A program made the translations under genes and the position numbers. Of a stretch of DNA of 64,000 nucleotides, positions 53,803 to 64,000 are shown piece after piece (position 1 is the stretch's first letter; each line of letters begins with the position of its first letter). The notes under the pieces were generated by a model. The model was not told the DNA's origin. It saw only the letters and a program-made list of their open reading frames with translations, and made no database searches. The stretch spans positions 3,474,501-3,538,500 of the forward strand of contig NC_088311.1 of assembly GCF_910592395.1 (NCBI RefSeq). The letters run 5' to 3'. Source of the stretch: Lineus longissimus (taxonomy: Eukaryota; Nemertea; Pilidiophora; Heteronemertea; Lineidae).

Positions 53803-54237
53803 CGCGTTGGCTCGCTCAATTACGTACTTATTATTGATTGACAGGGGTCATTCAACCGCACTTCAACGCAGATTTGGAGGCCTTTGCAAGGCCTTCGCGT
53901 TGGCTCGCTCAATCGTCTATCCGTGTATACGTACTTATTATTGATTGACAGGGGTCATTCAAACGCACTTCAACGCAGATTTGGAGGCCTTTGCAAGGCC
54001 TTCGCGTTGGCTCGCTCAATCGTCTGTATCCGTGTATACGTACTTATTATTGATTGACAGGGGTCATTCAAACGCACTTCAACGCAGATTTGGAGGCCTT
54101 TGCAAGGCCTTCGCGTTGGCTCGCTCAACCGTCTGTATCCGTGTATACGTACTTATTATTGATTGACAGGGGTCATTCAAACGCACTCCAACGCAGATTT
54201 GGAGGCCTTTGAAAGGCCTTCGCGTTGGCTCGCTCAT
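53803..54237 (+). repeat. tandem array, about 108 bp unit, four copies
   Basis: CGCGTTGGCTCGCTCA starts at 53803, 53895, 54003, 54112 and 54221 (the last truncated by the right arm). The unit also contains TTGACAGGGGTCATTCAAAC and GGAGGCCTTTGCAAGGCCTT, the latter a perfect palindrome AAGGCCTTTGC/GCAAAGGCCTT-like core. The first copy is 16 bases shorter. Confidence 0.92.
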
Positions 54238-54394
54238 CTCCACCCATGTAGCGAAACGTCCTCCATGTAGCGAAACGACCATACCCATCATGTAGGGAAA
54301 CGACTCCACCCATGTAGCGAAACGACCTACCATGTAGCGAAACGACCGCCACATGTAGCGAAACGACTTGTAGCGAACTGGCAATGTAGCGAAA

Positions 54395-57300
54395 CGACAG
54401 TAATTCCTTGGCTGGAATGAAGACGACATCGATGATGTCAATGCCGCCGATGGACATGTTGGATGACCTAATGAAAAGTACATTCACGATAATCTTTTGA
54501 AGCATTGTCCAACCTGTGTTCACTTATGTGTTACGTTCCTGTGATGTGTGGCGAACAATTAGATTTCAGAAAAAAGATCAGGTTGGGGGAAATGACAAAT
54601 GTGTGCATTAGCCCATGTCCGATTGTCGGATGCCATTGATTGAATGACCAAATGTAGCCATACCAAGTGTGTATTATGATTATAGAAACTACGTGAATAA
54701 TAAGTTATTGTATATAATTACCAGATTCGATGCTTGTTTGAAAAGATCACCGTATATGGGATCTTTACAGAGTATTTCAACTCGAATCTTATATTTTTTA
54801 ACAAAACACGAGCCGCTTATTGGCGGATCATTCTGCAATGTTCTGTGGGAAGTGGTGAGCGTTGACGGACTGAGGAATTCCCTCTGTCGTGTCTGTCATG
54901 TGACCGTCTCATTCTTCTGGCGGGAAACTCTGACGCACGTGGCAGTACTGTAAATCTGATAGGAACCGTAGTTACTTCATTCGTTACTCCATCCGTTACT
55001 TTCAAGTGGAATCACTTGCAGTTGAAAGAATTACATCTCATGGGCAGAAAGAACGGTAGGGTGGAGTCCTGATGCATCCTGTTGTTGGTCTTTGACTGGA
55101 GATCATAATCACTCGGGGTAGTTCTGTGATCCTTTTTTATGATGTGAGCATTTGCACAAAGACTTAGTGGTAGATGCCGCAGGGAGGGACAATGTCACAA
55201 CGTCTGATGATGCTCCAGGGTAAAATTGATGTGGATGCATGAAATCTCGACCCCCCCTACAAAATGAGTAGTCCTTTGTGGACCCAAACTGTTCAAGCGA
55301 TGCTGCAAGGACAATGTTGCCACCTGTGGACAGCCCATGCTGGTGTTGAACAGATTGTGACATTGTCCCTGGGGGGTTTGAAGCTGAGAAGCGAACATTA
55401 ACCCCCGATTTCCTCAGAATGAGATTTCGGGGAACACGATAATCTGTATCAAAACAAAGGGACTTTTTTTAGCATGACTAGGATTGTGGTTCGGGGCTTA
55501 TCTTATAATGAATGCCACTGGTTTTTTACCCAGCATGAAAACAGCTCGAGTGGTAGTGAACTACCATGCAAACAAATATTATGATCAATGGACTCTTCCC
55601 CTTGGGTGCAAAGGTCAGTATGCGCTTGTAGTCCAAGACAGTGGTTCTGGTCGTTGCAACTTTATGCATAATCCACTTGGTAAGATGACCTCGGGGGGGG
55701 GGGGAGGGGGGGGATTTTTTATTTGACCAATTTTTAAGGTCAATATCTGGTAAGCACAACAGTGGCTCCGATGAAAAGTTTCGATTAGTGATGGTGTGTC
55801 AACAGGCGAGTCAATAAGAAAAAAAATGTTTCTCTTTCAAAAAAACTTTATTGCTGTACATTACAAAGAAAACAGATGACGATTTGGAATGTAGTGTAGG
55901 AGGAAACCCGCATACCGGGAGAAAACCTACGCAGTCGGAGGGAGTCGCCATCTCCATCACACAGGTGACAGGTGCTTATGTTTGAAATGACTTAATACAT
56001 TGTATATTATAGTTCATACAATGATCGTAGTACATTATTTTTTGGCTGCACCACTCCGAAAGCCCAATACAAGAAGAGGACCGGGAGATATGATAGTTTT
56101 TCTATCCCTTTAAGACGTGGTCAACTTCTTTACAAGATGTCACAAAGAAACACTGATAAGTGTCCTTGCAACACAATGCTAAATTGAGATAAAAAACAAT
56201 AGACTCAACTACATGTACTCCACCACAATGGTTTGAGTTAGCACTAAACCTCTCCATGCATTCATCATGTTTATAATACATGAATAGCTATTGTATTAAA
56301 ACCTATAGTTCATGCCTTCAGGTGAGCCATGTGAGCTTACAATAGATTTGGTCACTGCTGATGATTTGAATAACAAAGGAACCACATTTGTCATGGCCAC
56401 TGGACAGAGCTGGCTGCCACTTAGCATAACAAAGGGAGCAGTTACGACATGTCGTTTGCATGACAAAAGAGGTGACCTCGACAGGGCAAAGATTAAAAGT
56501 TGGCTTTGCCATACTTTTTGCCAAGTCATGGAGTCTAGATCTCATTAGACATTTTACAAAATATTTACATGCAAGATTTACAAATACATTCATACAGGAC
56601 AAAAGTTTTAAAACGTCTAAAAGTTGACGTTTTTAAGCTACACTTTTCTCAATCAATTCAGTATCATGTAAAAAATTGTCATCAAGGAACCATTGTGATC
56701 ACTCATTGCCCAAGGTGATGTACCCATGGACAACATCATCATCAACAATTCGGGGTCCCTGGTAAGCCATAACAAAACATGCATGCATGCCACCATTGTC
56801 GAATGACATGCTTTGACAACGGCTCACAGTTGTGACCACTAGGGAAGGATCAGTCTTTAAATTTCGAATAAAACAGTGAGAGTTTTAAATCTGACTGTTT
56901 TAGTTCAACTGGAAAGATGTTTTGGTATTTCTTCAAGGAGGAAATTCAAATTCAACAATTCACTGTTGGTCATTTGTCTCGAGCATGATAGTACATGTAT
57001 TGAGCAACTGAACCAGCCAGTGTGATGTAAGGTCATGGGCATCAGAGCCCAGGCCATGTCAGTTGATTCTGTGGTACTGATGAGATTGAGAAACAGTATG
57101 AAAGGCCTACAGTTCCATCAGACACATGTGTTCTTGTTTCGTGGGGTCAGCGAAACAAGAACACATGGACCCCATGTCAAAAGTGATGGATATACCAGTA
57201 AATATCTGATGAATTCGGTGATTTTTAAGCATACAAATAACTTTTGCCTGAAAAGAATTTCAGGGTCCTCATCTGGCAGCTGTTGGCTTCTCTGGTAGCC

Positions 57301-57657
57301 ACAAACAACCCATCCCCCAAATTGTTATTCCTTCTTATCTTAAGAACAAAACTTAGCTTGAAAATTATTTTGTTTGGGTTCTGGAGCGACTTATCATTGG
57401 CTCCCTTGTTAGCCATAAACAAGCCATAATGATAATTTCAATCCCTTCTTTGAAAAGTGTAAGATTTTGAACCATGGCACAAGTCATGATCATAACCAAA
57501 CATAGATTAAAACAATCTATGCTTGTCATAAGCAGAGTAAATATTTGCCTTCTCACCATCAGAAAAATTTGAATTTTCATTAAATCACCTTTCAATCAGA
57601 TATTTTGATAAAACGATAAAGCCTACGGTGACAAAATACAATCTAACCGTCGTACTG
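54395..57657. other. non-coding, with scattered repeats
   Basis: No gene recognised. Contents: an inverted pair GGGACAATGTCACAA (55186) and TTGTGACATTGTCCC (55355); a 32 bp match at 55386-55417 to 29364-29395; a poly(G) run near 55695; and a block at 55898-55935 (AGGAGGAAACCCGCATACCG then GGAGAAAACCTACGCA), which resembles a motif I know as abundant in marine animal genomes. A hairpin at 57125-57167 is listed separately. Confidence 0.4.
57125..57167. other. 43 bp hairpin with 17 bp perfect stem
   Basis: CATGTGTTCTTGTTTCG at 57125-57141 and CGAAACAAGAACACATG at 57151-57167 pair perfectly around a 9-base loop TGGGGTCAG. The loop can alternatively pair with GGACCCCAT just 3' of the stem. Confidence 0.8.
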
Positions 57658-57738
57658 TTACTTGACGGCGATGGGAGCATGGTTGGGATGTGCTGGGTCA
57701 ACAACATCCTTCTCCCTTCTGTGGGACGGCTCATCATG
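57658..57738 (-). CDS. possible terminal exon, unrecognised protein
   Basis: A strong TTTTCTTTTCAG acceptor precedes a 26-codon frame, HDEPSHRREKDVVDPAHPNH then APIAVK and a stop. It is very hydrophilic, like a cytoplasmic tail. Its required phase (0) does not match the donors of the exons at 59275-62663, so it would belong to an unseen exon or another transcript. An alternative frame from the same acceptor is also open for about 50 codons. Confidence 0.35.
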   Translation of the reverse strand, partial: HDEPSHRREKDVVDPAHPNHAPIAVK

Positions 57739-59274
57739 CTGAAAAGAAAAAGACAACATAAAATTAAGGTTGTTCATTCATGCTCAAGTTGATAATTCAA
57801 TGTCAAGGGGCCGGGCCATTGTGCTGACCGTATAATCTTGTGGTAGTAGACAATTCATGCTGGTTAAGAAAAGTGCTATAGGTTTCAGACGAAGAACTTT
57901 TCGAAAACATCTTCTCTATTAAACCTTCATTTAGGACTCTCACGCTGAGCGCTGCTTTGGATGAGCAAGAGACACAAATCTGTGTTCCTCCCCGACATGC
58001 CTGATTTCATTACAATGACTAATTCTATCCTTAATCAGCAGTTTCAGAGGGAGGTAAAGGACTAGAATTTGGGAAGTTTTGTCAAAAGGGCGGTTTGGTT
58101 AAGGAGCATTTTCCAAGTCATTATTTTGAGCCGAAGTTTAGCTCCACCCTTGTGGTTTTGGTTAGTCAATCAATACCGACATTGCACCAACCCAAGCGGC
58201 CTAACCATAACCGCTGAACTCAAAACGAGGCTTTGTTGGCACATGGTGCATTTACACAAGTGCGGTTCATTCTAAATCCAGGTATTTTAGAATACTAACA
58301 ACGCGATTTTCATCAGAATTGCACAGATGATAGTTTTAACCATTCTTTATATTGAGTGCAAAAAGGTGTTGCCATAATACTGCTTATGTAATAAAACAAC
58401 ACACTTTTACTTTTATTTAATACTTGCAACCAGACCCTGACCTTCACTACCAAAGGGTTTCTACCGAGTCTTCAGCTATTGTTTATCAGCAACAGTTGAT
58501 ATTCATGCTCATTACAAATAAGTGCCTGGGCAGCTTTCCAAAGAGGAATCAAAAGGCAGCCGCAAGGTAGGCAAGATAAGTTTAACACAAAGTCACCAAT
58601 AGGGGTCTCTCACCTCTCAGAGTATGTCGAAACTATTCACGCTGTATGAGGGATACATTTAGTGCTGAATATAACCTGACCCAGTGCTCTTACTTTGCAT
58701 ATTAGTCACCTGAAGATGGCCAATTTAACCCCCCCCCCCCCCTCCTGCTTATAGTCCCCCTTCAACGTGATTAAAGCCTTTGACTTTGCATGTACATAAC
58801 TAAATTATCCTGTTTACAACCAAGAACATTCTTTATCGTCCAGTTCTTTTTGCAACATTTTATTGTTTTACTAATTGAGATTGGTCCAAACTTTCATCAC
58901 CGCGAGTTTGATGAAAATTGCACTGTAATTGGTGTCGCAAAAATAACATTTGAAAATTGTTCCTCAACAGAGAGCTCACGATCTCTAAATCAGGCCAATG
59001 GCTATACCTAAGGGCATTTGAAAAACTGAAATTGATTTGTTTATATTACCGTGTGATGGCATCCTTCCGTAGGTATGAGATAGGCTGTCCTCATGGTGGC
59101 TGCAGGGTATCATGTCAGGGCTCTATGTCCGTAGCTTTCTGTAAGTCCAGAGAGTCCCTTTCGAGTTAAGATTGTCATTCTAGTCAATTAGAATATTGTC
59201 ATAATAGTCTATTAGAATGACGGACATTTAAGTGTCCTTCCCATCCACACAGTAAACACGTTCCCTTCTTCATC
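57739..59274. other. non-coding, nothing firmly recognised
   Basis: Probably intron or 3' flank of the neighbouring - strand gene. A poly(C) run lies at 58730-58742. A - strand open stretch near 59048-59120 ends at a GTAATA donor but fits no chain. Confidence 0.35.
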
Positions 59275-62200
59275 TTAGCGAAGGTTCTCCTTGAATTGGT
59301 CTGTCAAGGCATCATTTGCTGAACTGTGGTTCATCAATCCTGCACATGGATATCCCTCAGCGCAACCATTCGATCCACTGAATCCACTCGAATCTCCGTC
59401 GTCTGCCCGTATCTGTGAGCGACTGGAAAACAAAATTTAAGGTTACTCCATTATTCTACCATGATTGATGCATGTGCCGTAGGGCCTTTCATTCAGTTTT
59501 ATCAAATTTACCAGTTAATTTTCTAAAAGGCTTAGAATACTGACGACCACAACGCTAGAGTACTTGACACTTGATTAGCAATTCAATTCCAAACTGAGGC
59601 TGCTCGTGCAGTTTGAAGATAAAATCAACCATTTTGCGACTTGATGAAACGAACTCAGCCCATGGCGTGTTCACCCATTTACCGTCTTGTCATCTGTTTA
59701 TATTTACCATATATGCATTGGATTCCTTTGTCATCCAAAATCGTTGAGAGTCACATCTACCATAGCACGAATTGTAGACTGTGGTTGAGTGGTTAGATCT
59801 TCTCGACAGCCATCATCTCAATCTGCAGAGGGCTAGATAACAGAAAAAATACATTCAAGGACCTATCTCAAAATGAATAGATTGAAACCAAAAGATATTC
59901 TTCTTTTCATATGGGCGAGATGGTTGTCAGTTGACAGCGTTTTCTTGGGAATAAAATGTTGATCGGCAAACTCTTTGGCAGGCGTAATCTTCATGAATCC
60001 TGGCCAATTTCATTTGTTGAAGACATGAAGACAGAGTCTTCAGTTTTTAGTCATAATATTAATAAGGGGGTAGAGGGTTCACAGAAAAGAAATAATTTCT
60101 TTTGGCTTCAGTCTATTTGGGATGATTCCTATGTTTAAGTTGACATTAATTTCAATGACACCCTTTAAGTTCTACTTCTTTTTTTATTATTTTTCTCTGA
60201 TCGACTCCTAATTATTTGGTCGTCAAGATTCAGATCAAAATTTCACCCTGTAGACTGCAACATCGTCTTTTGTGTCCCTTGTCCCTGTGTCCCTTGTCCT
60301 TGTGGCCCTTGTACAATGTTGGCTCGGGCTGCCTAAAAAGAATCATAAATTTTGTTGAGGGGTTTATCTAATTTCTGTGTGTTTCTACTGCATGCTGCGT
60401 TCACACTGAATCCGATTTAAAACTGTTTTCCAGAGAGCACTCTCCGGAATACGAATTGGCTACACCAGTTTCGAAACGGCTGCACCACACTTGGCCTAAT
60501 GCGCATGCAATTCGATTTGAAAAGTGCAACTCTTGCCACGTATTGTAGTAACGTGCCTTTCGCGGATGAGTGTCCCTGCCCTTTGTTGTAATTAGTAGAT
60601 AATCAAGACAGAACACAAGCTTGTGTGCATGACCCCTGTCAACGGACTGTTTTGATATGTATTAACGCGCACACCACAAGTTTTTATGAGAATCAGTCAA
60701 TACGAATTCAACAAAGCACATTCAATTGCATTCTTGAACCAAATTGGTTGAAGAGGTTTCAAAACAGATTGAACAGAATTGAGTGTAGCACCCCAATACG
60801 TATAAAGTTGAAATTGTACGACAGATTGATACTTTTTTCAGAGTTATTTTTACATCTTCTTTTAATCCAGACATAACTGACGACTAAGTGATGCTTACCC
60901 TGTATGGCTCCAACATTGGCAGCAACATCTTCTTGGGGTCCATCCAGTGTCTTCTCGGCTGACGAGTTGGAGGCCGGCTCTCCTTCTTCATCGCCGTCTT
61001 GTCGATTTCAGGGGGTGTATATTATTAGCTTTGTGAGGCACAAGGAGGTGAAGAACACTGTTGTTATCCAAAGAGCCCAATGTCTTCGTTATTTGTACTA
61101 AACAGGTTCAGCACAAGTCCCACACGGACACGCCTGACATTTCATCCGACGAAATTCCGCAGGTTAACAACAGGTCTTAACCCCAGTCATTCCATCCCCC
61201 TCGAGATCAGGTAGGGGATCGCTGGCCAGCTATTGCTTACTATTGTTAACAGTCGTAAGACTTATCCCGCCAACACTCTAAAACAAGGGGACCAATTGAA
61301 TGACTAGCGACACGCAACTGTTTATTCCCCCCATCAATCAACCACAATGACTCAAAGGGAACACGTACTTTGAACCTAAGTCCATGTCATCACCGTCGAA
61401 ACTTAGATGAGGACCGCAGAACAAAGTGGCAAGCATGCCTGGGACCCAGCCACCGCGCTTTGGAAATGAGATGAGATAGACTCAAGTCGCCAGTCACGAT
61501 AACCAAATACACCAAGCGTATAGCTTGAATCGAACCCAATCTATCATCGTCATTGGTCACCTGGCCTGGCCTGGACAACTGAAAGCTGAATAGGTTCAAA
61601 TAGATGATAAGCAGGAAACAAAAGAATAACAACTATAATAGCTAGATAACTACGATAGCTAGATAACTACGATAACTACTCTAACAACTAGAATAAGAAC
61701 AATAGCTACAAAATGAGCAAGTCGGTCATCAGACACACTTCCAACTCTCACAACAGTCACCATAGTCTCTCCCCCCCCGCCCCACATGACCTCCCGCACC
61801 CTTTTCCTATCCCGTCTCAAACACACACACACACACACACACACATACACAAAACATCTTACTATGGTTACAACTTTTGAATAACCCGCCTGATTTGGAG
61901 AGAGAAGTGTCACTGTCAATTCATTTTTAATTACATGACCAAAACATGATATGGAAAAATTTGTACCGAATTTATTACGGCATTATATAAACATTTCTTG
62001 GTATAAAAATCTTTCATTTTGAAATTCAAATTATGGATATGTTGAAAGTTTTAATATCTTTGATTAGTTAGGAGAGTGCACATAATAAAGTTGCAATGGC
62101 GATAACAGTTAGAATGTGTTTCGTAATTTGTATTCTTCATGCCAAAATAAATTGTTTCATCCTTTTTCCATATAACTCGCCAATTATAAGTCTGGAATAT

Positions 62201-62663
62201 TTTCACTGCCTTGAGGATCTGTGGGAGTCAAGTTACAAGTTTATTTTACCAACAATAACACAGATTTGACAGTATCACCTCTATTGACAAGGCAGACGAG
62301 TCATAACCAGATACTATACCTACCCTTCTTCTTGGAAATCAAACAAGAATCTTCGAATGCAATTGCGGACAAGGTTGTGTCATCTGAAATAATAAATTGG
62401 CACAAATGTGTAATAAAATTACAGCATTTCTGCTTGTATTTGTATTAGTACTTAGCAGTCATTATACTAAATGCCGAAAAATTATGGTTGAATCTCAATT
62501 TTTCACATGATTTGCTTTCCTTTGGCAGAGGTTGACCTTATTATGGAAATAAATGTGAGCTAGGTCATGGCATATCATGCCGATCCATCGTCGTGCTGAT
62601 ATACATACCCTTGCAAATCATACAAGATTCTTCAGTTGCAATCGCGGAGAGGGTTTTTAGCAT
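59275..62663 (-). CDS. unrecognised acidic/Gln-rich protein, 3' exons with a duplicated exon
   Basis: Five - strand exons chain in phase: 62663-62609, 62383-62324, 60997-60899, 60328-60247 and 59422-59275 (stop TAA 59275-59277). They give at least 147 residues. The first two exons encode repeats, TLSAIATEESCMICKD and TLSAIAFEDSCLISKKKD. The next is acidic (GDEEGEPASNSSAEK, GPQEDVAANVG), then comes a Gln/Gly run (QGPQGQGTQGQGTQ), then ADDGDSSGFSGSNGCAEGYP and NDALTDQFKENLR at the end. No hydrophobic segment is seen, so this looks like a cytoplasmic or disordered C-terminal tail. The exon at 62663 starts with ATG directly after its acceptor, which may be a start or an internal Met. The acceptors of the 99 bp and 82 bp exons are the weakest calls; the latter is a TAGGCAG tandem acceptor where only the second site keeps phase. 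I do not recognise the family. Confidence 0.5.
61820..61850 (+). repeat. (CA)n microsatellite
   Basis: About 13 AC dinucleotides followed by an imperfect ACATACAC tail, in an inferred intron of the unrecognised - strand gene. Confidence 0.9.
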
Positions 62664-64000
62664 CTGGAATGAGAAATTGAAACAGATACATAATATCATC
62701 AATTCTACAAGAAGTCATGAAAAAAGCAACTTTCAGCCAGATCCAATGAAAGTACCAGATTTTGCCTGATTCTCTCATGCAATGACTCCTAAAAATACAT
62801 ATTTTCCACAAAAAAATAATCAAAGGAAAGTTGGGCTCTCTTCCAAAATCCCTTTTGCCTGTAAAACGATATAATGTCAAGATTTAGTAGGTGACACCCA
62901 CCTTTTGGAACATTGATGCTGAACACATGTAATTTGGCTATTTCATAATGTTGAAATGAGTCAAAGTGTGCACACCCTGCCAGAAAGAATATTCTGCTTG
63001 CACTGCATGCTTGAACCAAGCATTGGAAGGTATAAAATGTGACAGGTAGTGGTTTTATGTAACACACGCAAACTTTCCTTCAAGGTTGACTGAGTCTGTT
63101 GTTGGCTTAGATAACCAAACAAAGGTGTCAGATGTAATACACTAATAGGCCGTGAAGCCAGATTGGTAATGAGATTGGCCATAAGCCATGAATAAATAAC
63201 CTTTTTGATTATTGTGGATTGGGTCTAATAAATATCGTATGGGGTATTAATCACATAGTAGAGTTGCTAGTTTTTCCTAAAACAGATCTTGCAATGAAAA
63301 CTGGTAGAAAAAAGTCATAATGGTGAACTTGGTGGATACCAACTTTTCAAATTCTGGTGAATTTAGAATAAAAAACCCATAAAAGTCCTGTAGTTTCATG
63401 GACGAGGAATTTCATCACATACAGATTTGAGAACGAGAAGTTGAATACACCCTTAGAGTTCATACCGTAGAGAATGCTATTATAGACTAATCGTAGTACC
63501 AAGCACAGACCAAAGTATTAAGAGGGCACGTCATCATTGCGTAAATTCAGGAAAGAACCCTTAAGATGGAATGACAACATTTTCATGAGCTCAGAAACAA
63601 TTAATTTCAACTTAAACATGACTTAGCTAGGAATAATTTCCAACAAATATCTATATGATTATGAAATACGCAATGTTGGTGAACAGAGCGCCGTTCGAAA
63701 CAACAGTAAAACTCGGCCCCTTTTCATCAAATTTGGTAACTCATGACAACGGAGCCTCAGAGGTGTCCTATTTATAGCGAATCCAGTCAGACTTTTAGCA
63801 CATACGCGTACATTCAGGGAAGACTCCCTAACGAGACCCGAGGCGAATTGGCACTGTGATCAGTCGTGCTGTCACCTGATCACGGCAACACTGGACGCTC
63901 GTGACTGCGCCATTCATCATTAAAATCTATATCTTTACGCATCTGTTTGACACAAAAACATTGTTGCTGTTGTGAAAACTATATCACACATGCACGACAT
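62664..64000. other. nothing recognised; probably intron or 5' flank
   Basis: If the exon at 62609-62663 is internal, this is intron. I found no further copy of the TLSAIA exon and no convincing donor in the required phase. Confidence 0.35.

Larger units (their letters stand above)
53141..54394. mobile_element. 1.25 kb foldback element with GTTTCGCTACAT-type arms
   Basis: The left arm 53141-53303 and right arm 54238-54394 are inverted copies of each other, differing by a 6-base insertion and a few substitutions. Each arm is itself made of about seven copies of a GTTTCGCTACAT motif separated by short variable spacers such as GGGTGGAGTC and GATGGGTATGGTC. Between the arms are a death-domain-like fragment (53659-53793) and a 108 bp tandem array (53803-54237). 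No transposase is visible. Long arms built from short direct repeats are typical of foldback-type elements. Inside the arms long open frames appear only because the motif lacks stops. Confidence 0.85.

Noticed and set aside
1-64000. CRISPR arrays, bacterial operons, ribosome binding sites
   Set aside because: The window has spliced animal genes; its tandem arrays lack the repeat-spacer pattern and prokaryotic signals do not apply.

Overview
This is a 64 kb piece of an animal nuclear genome. Coding sequence is broken into many short exons with canonical GT/AG boundaries, introns run from a few hundred bases to several kilobases, and the rest is AT-rich DNA with microsatellites, minisatellites and small foldback DNA elements. 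The proteins are clearly metazoan but diverged from vertebrates. I read it as an invertebrate, probably marine. An ADAP/FYB-type immune adaptor hints at a deuterostome, but I cannot fix the phylum from sequence alone.

Layout. (1) 3.1-9.2 kb, + strand: the 3' exons of midnolin (MIDN), covering the end of the Catch region and the C-terminal basic helix; the 5' part lies before the window or is unrecognised. (2) 9.2-32.2 kb: no gene I can name. It holds a TTAA-flanked foldback element, another MITE-like element, several tandem arrays including a 650 bp 15/16-mer minisatellite, and an area at 15.6-19.3 kb with short exon-like open stretches. (3) 32.6-34.5 kb, - strand: a complete four-exon RWDD3 (RSUME) gene, 266 codons. 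(4) 36.0-41.5 kb, - strand: a complete twelve-exon IFT52 gene, 439 codons. IFT52 and RWDD3 lie head-to-tail with a very short gap. (5) 41.5-42.7 kb: a divergent promoter region. (6) 42.75-51.1 kb, + strand: a complete twelve-exon ADAP/FYB1-like adaptor, 548 codons, with acidic tyrosine motifs, a proline-rich middle and a helix-extended SH3-like domain. A MITE with 67 bp perfect inverted repeats sits in its last intron. (7) 53.1-54.4 kb: a foldback element whose arms are built of a GTTTCGCTACAT-type motif, containing a 108 bp tandem array and a fragment resembling the end of a death domain. (8) 57.6-62.7 kb, - strand: the 3' end of a gene I do not recognise, with five phase-compatible exons, two of them duplicates of one another.

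The recognised genes work in unrelated processes: ubiquitin-independent proteasomal turnover (MIDN), SUMO-pathway modulation (RWDD3), ciliary transport (IFT52) and tyrosine-kinase adaptor signalling (FYB-like). Exon boundaries were placed by hand from splice sites, reading phase and remembered family sequence. For IFT52, RWDD3 and the FYB-like gene, every junction phase closes and the total lengths are multiples of three.
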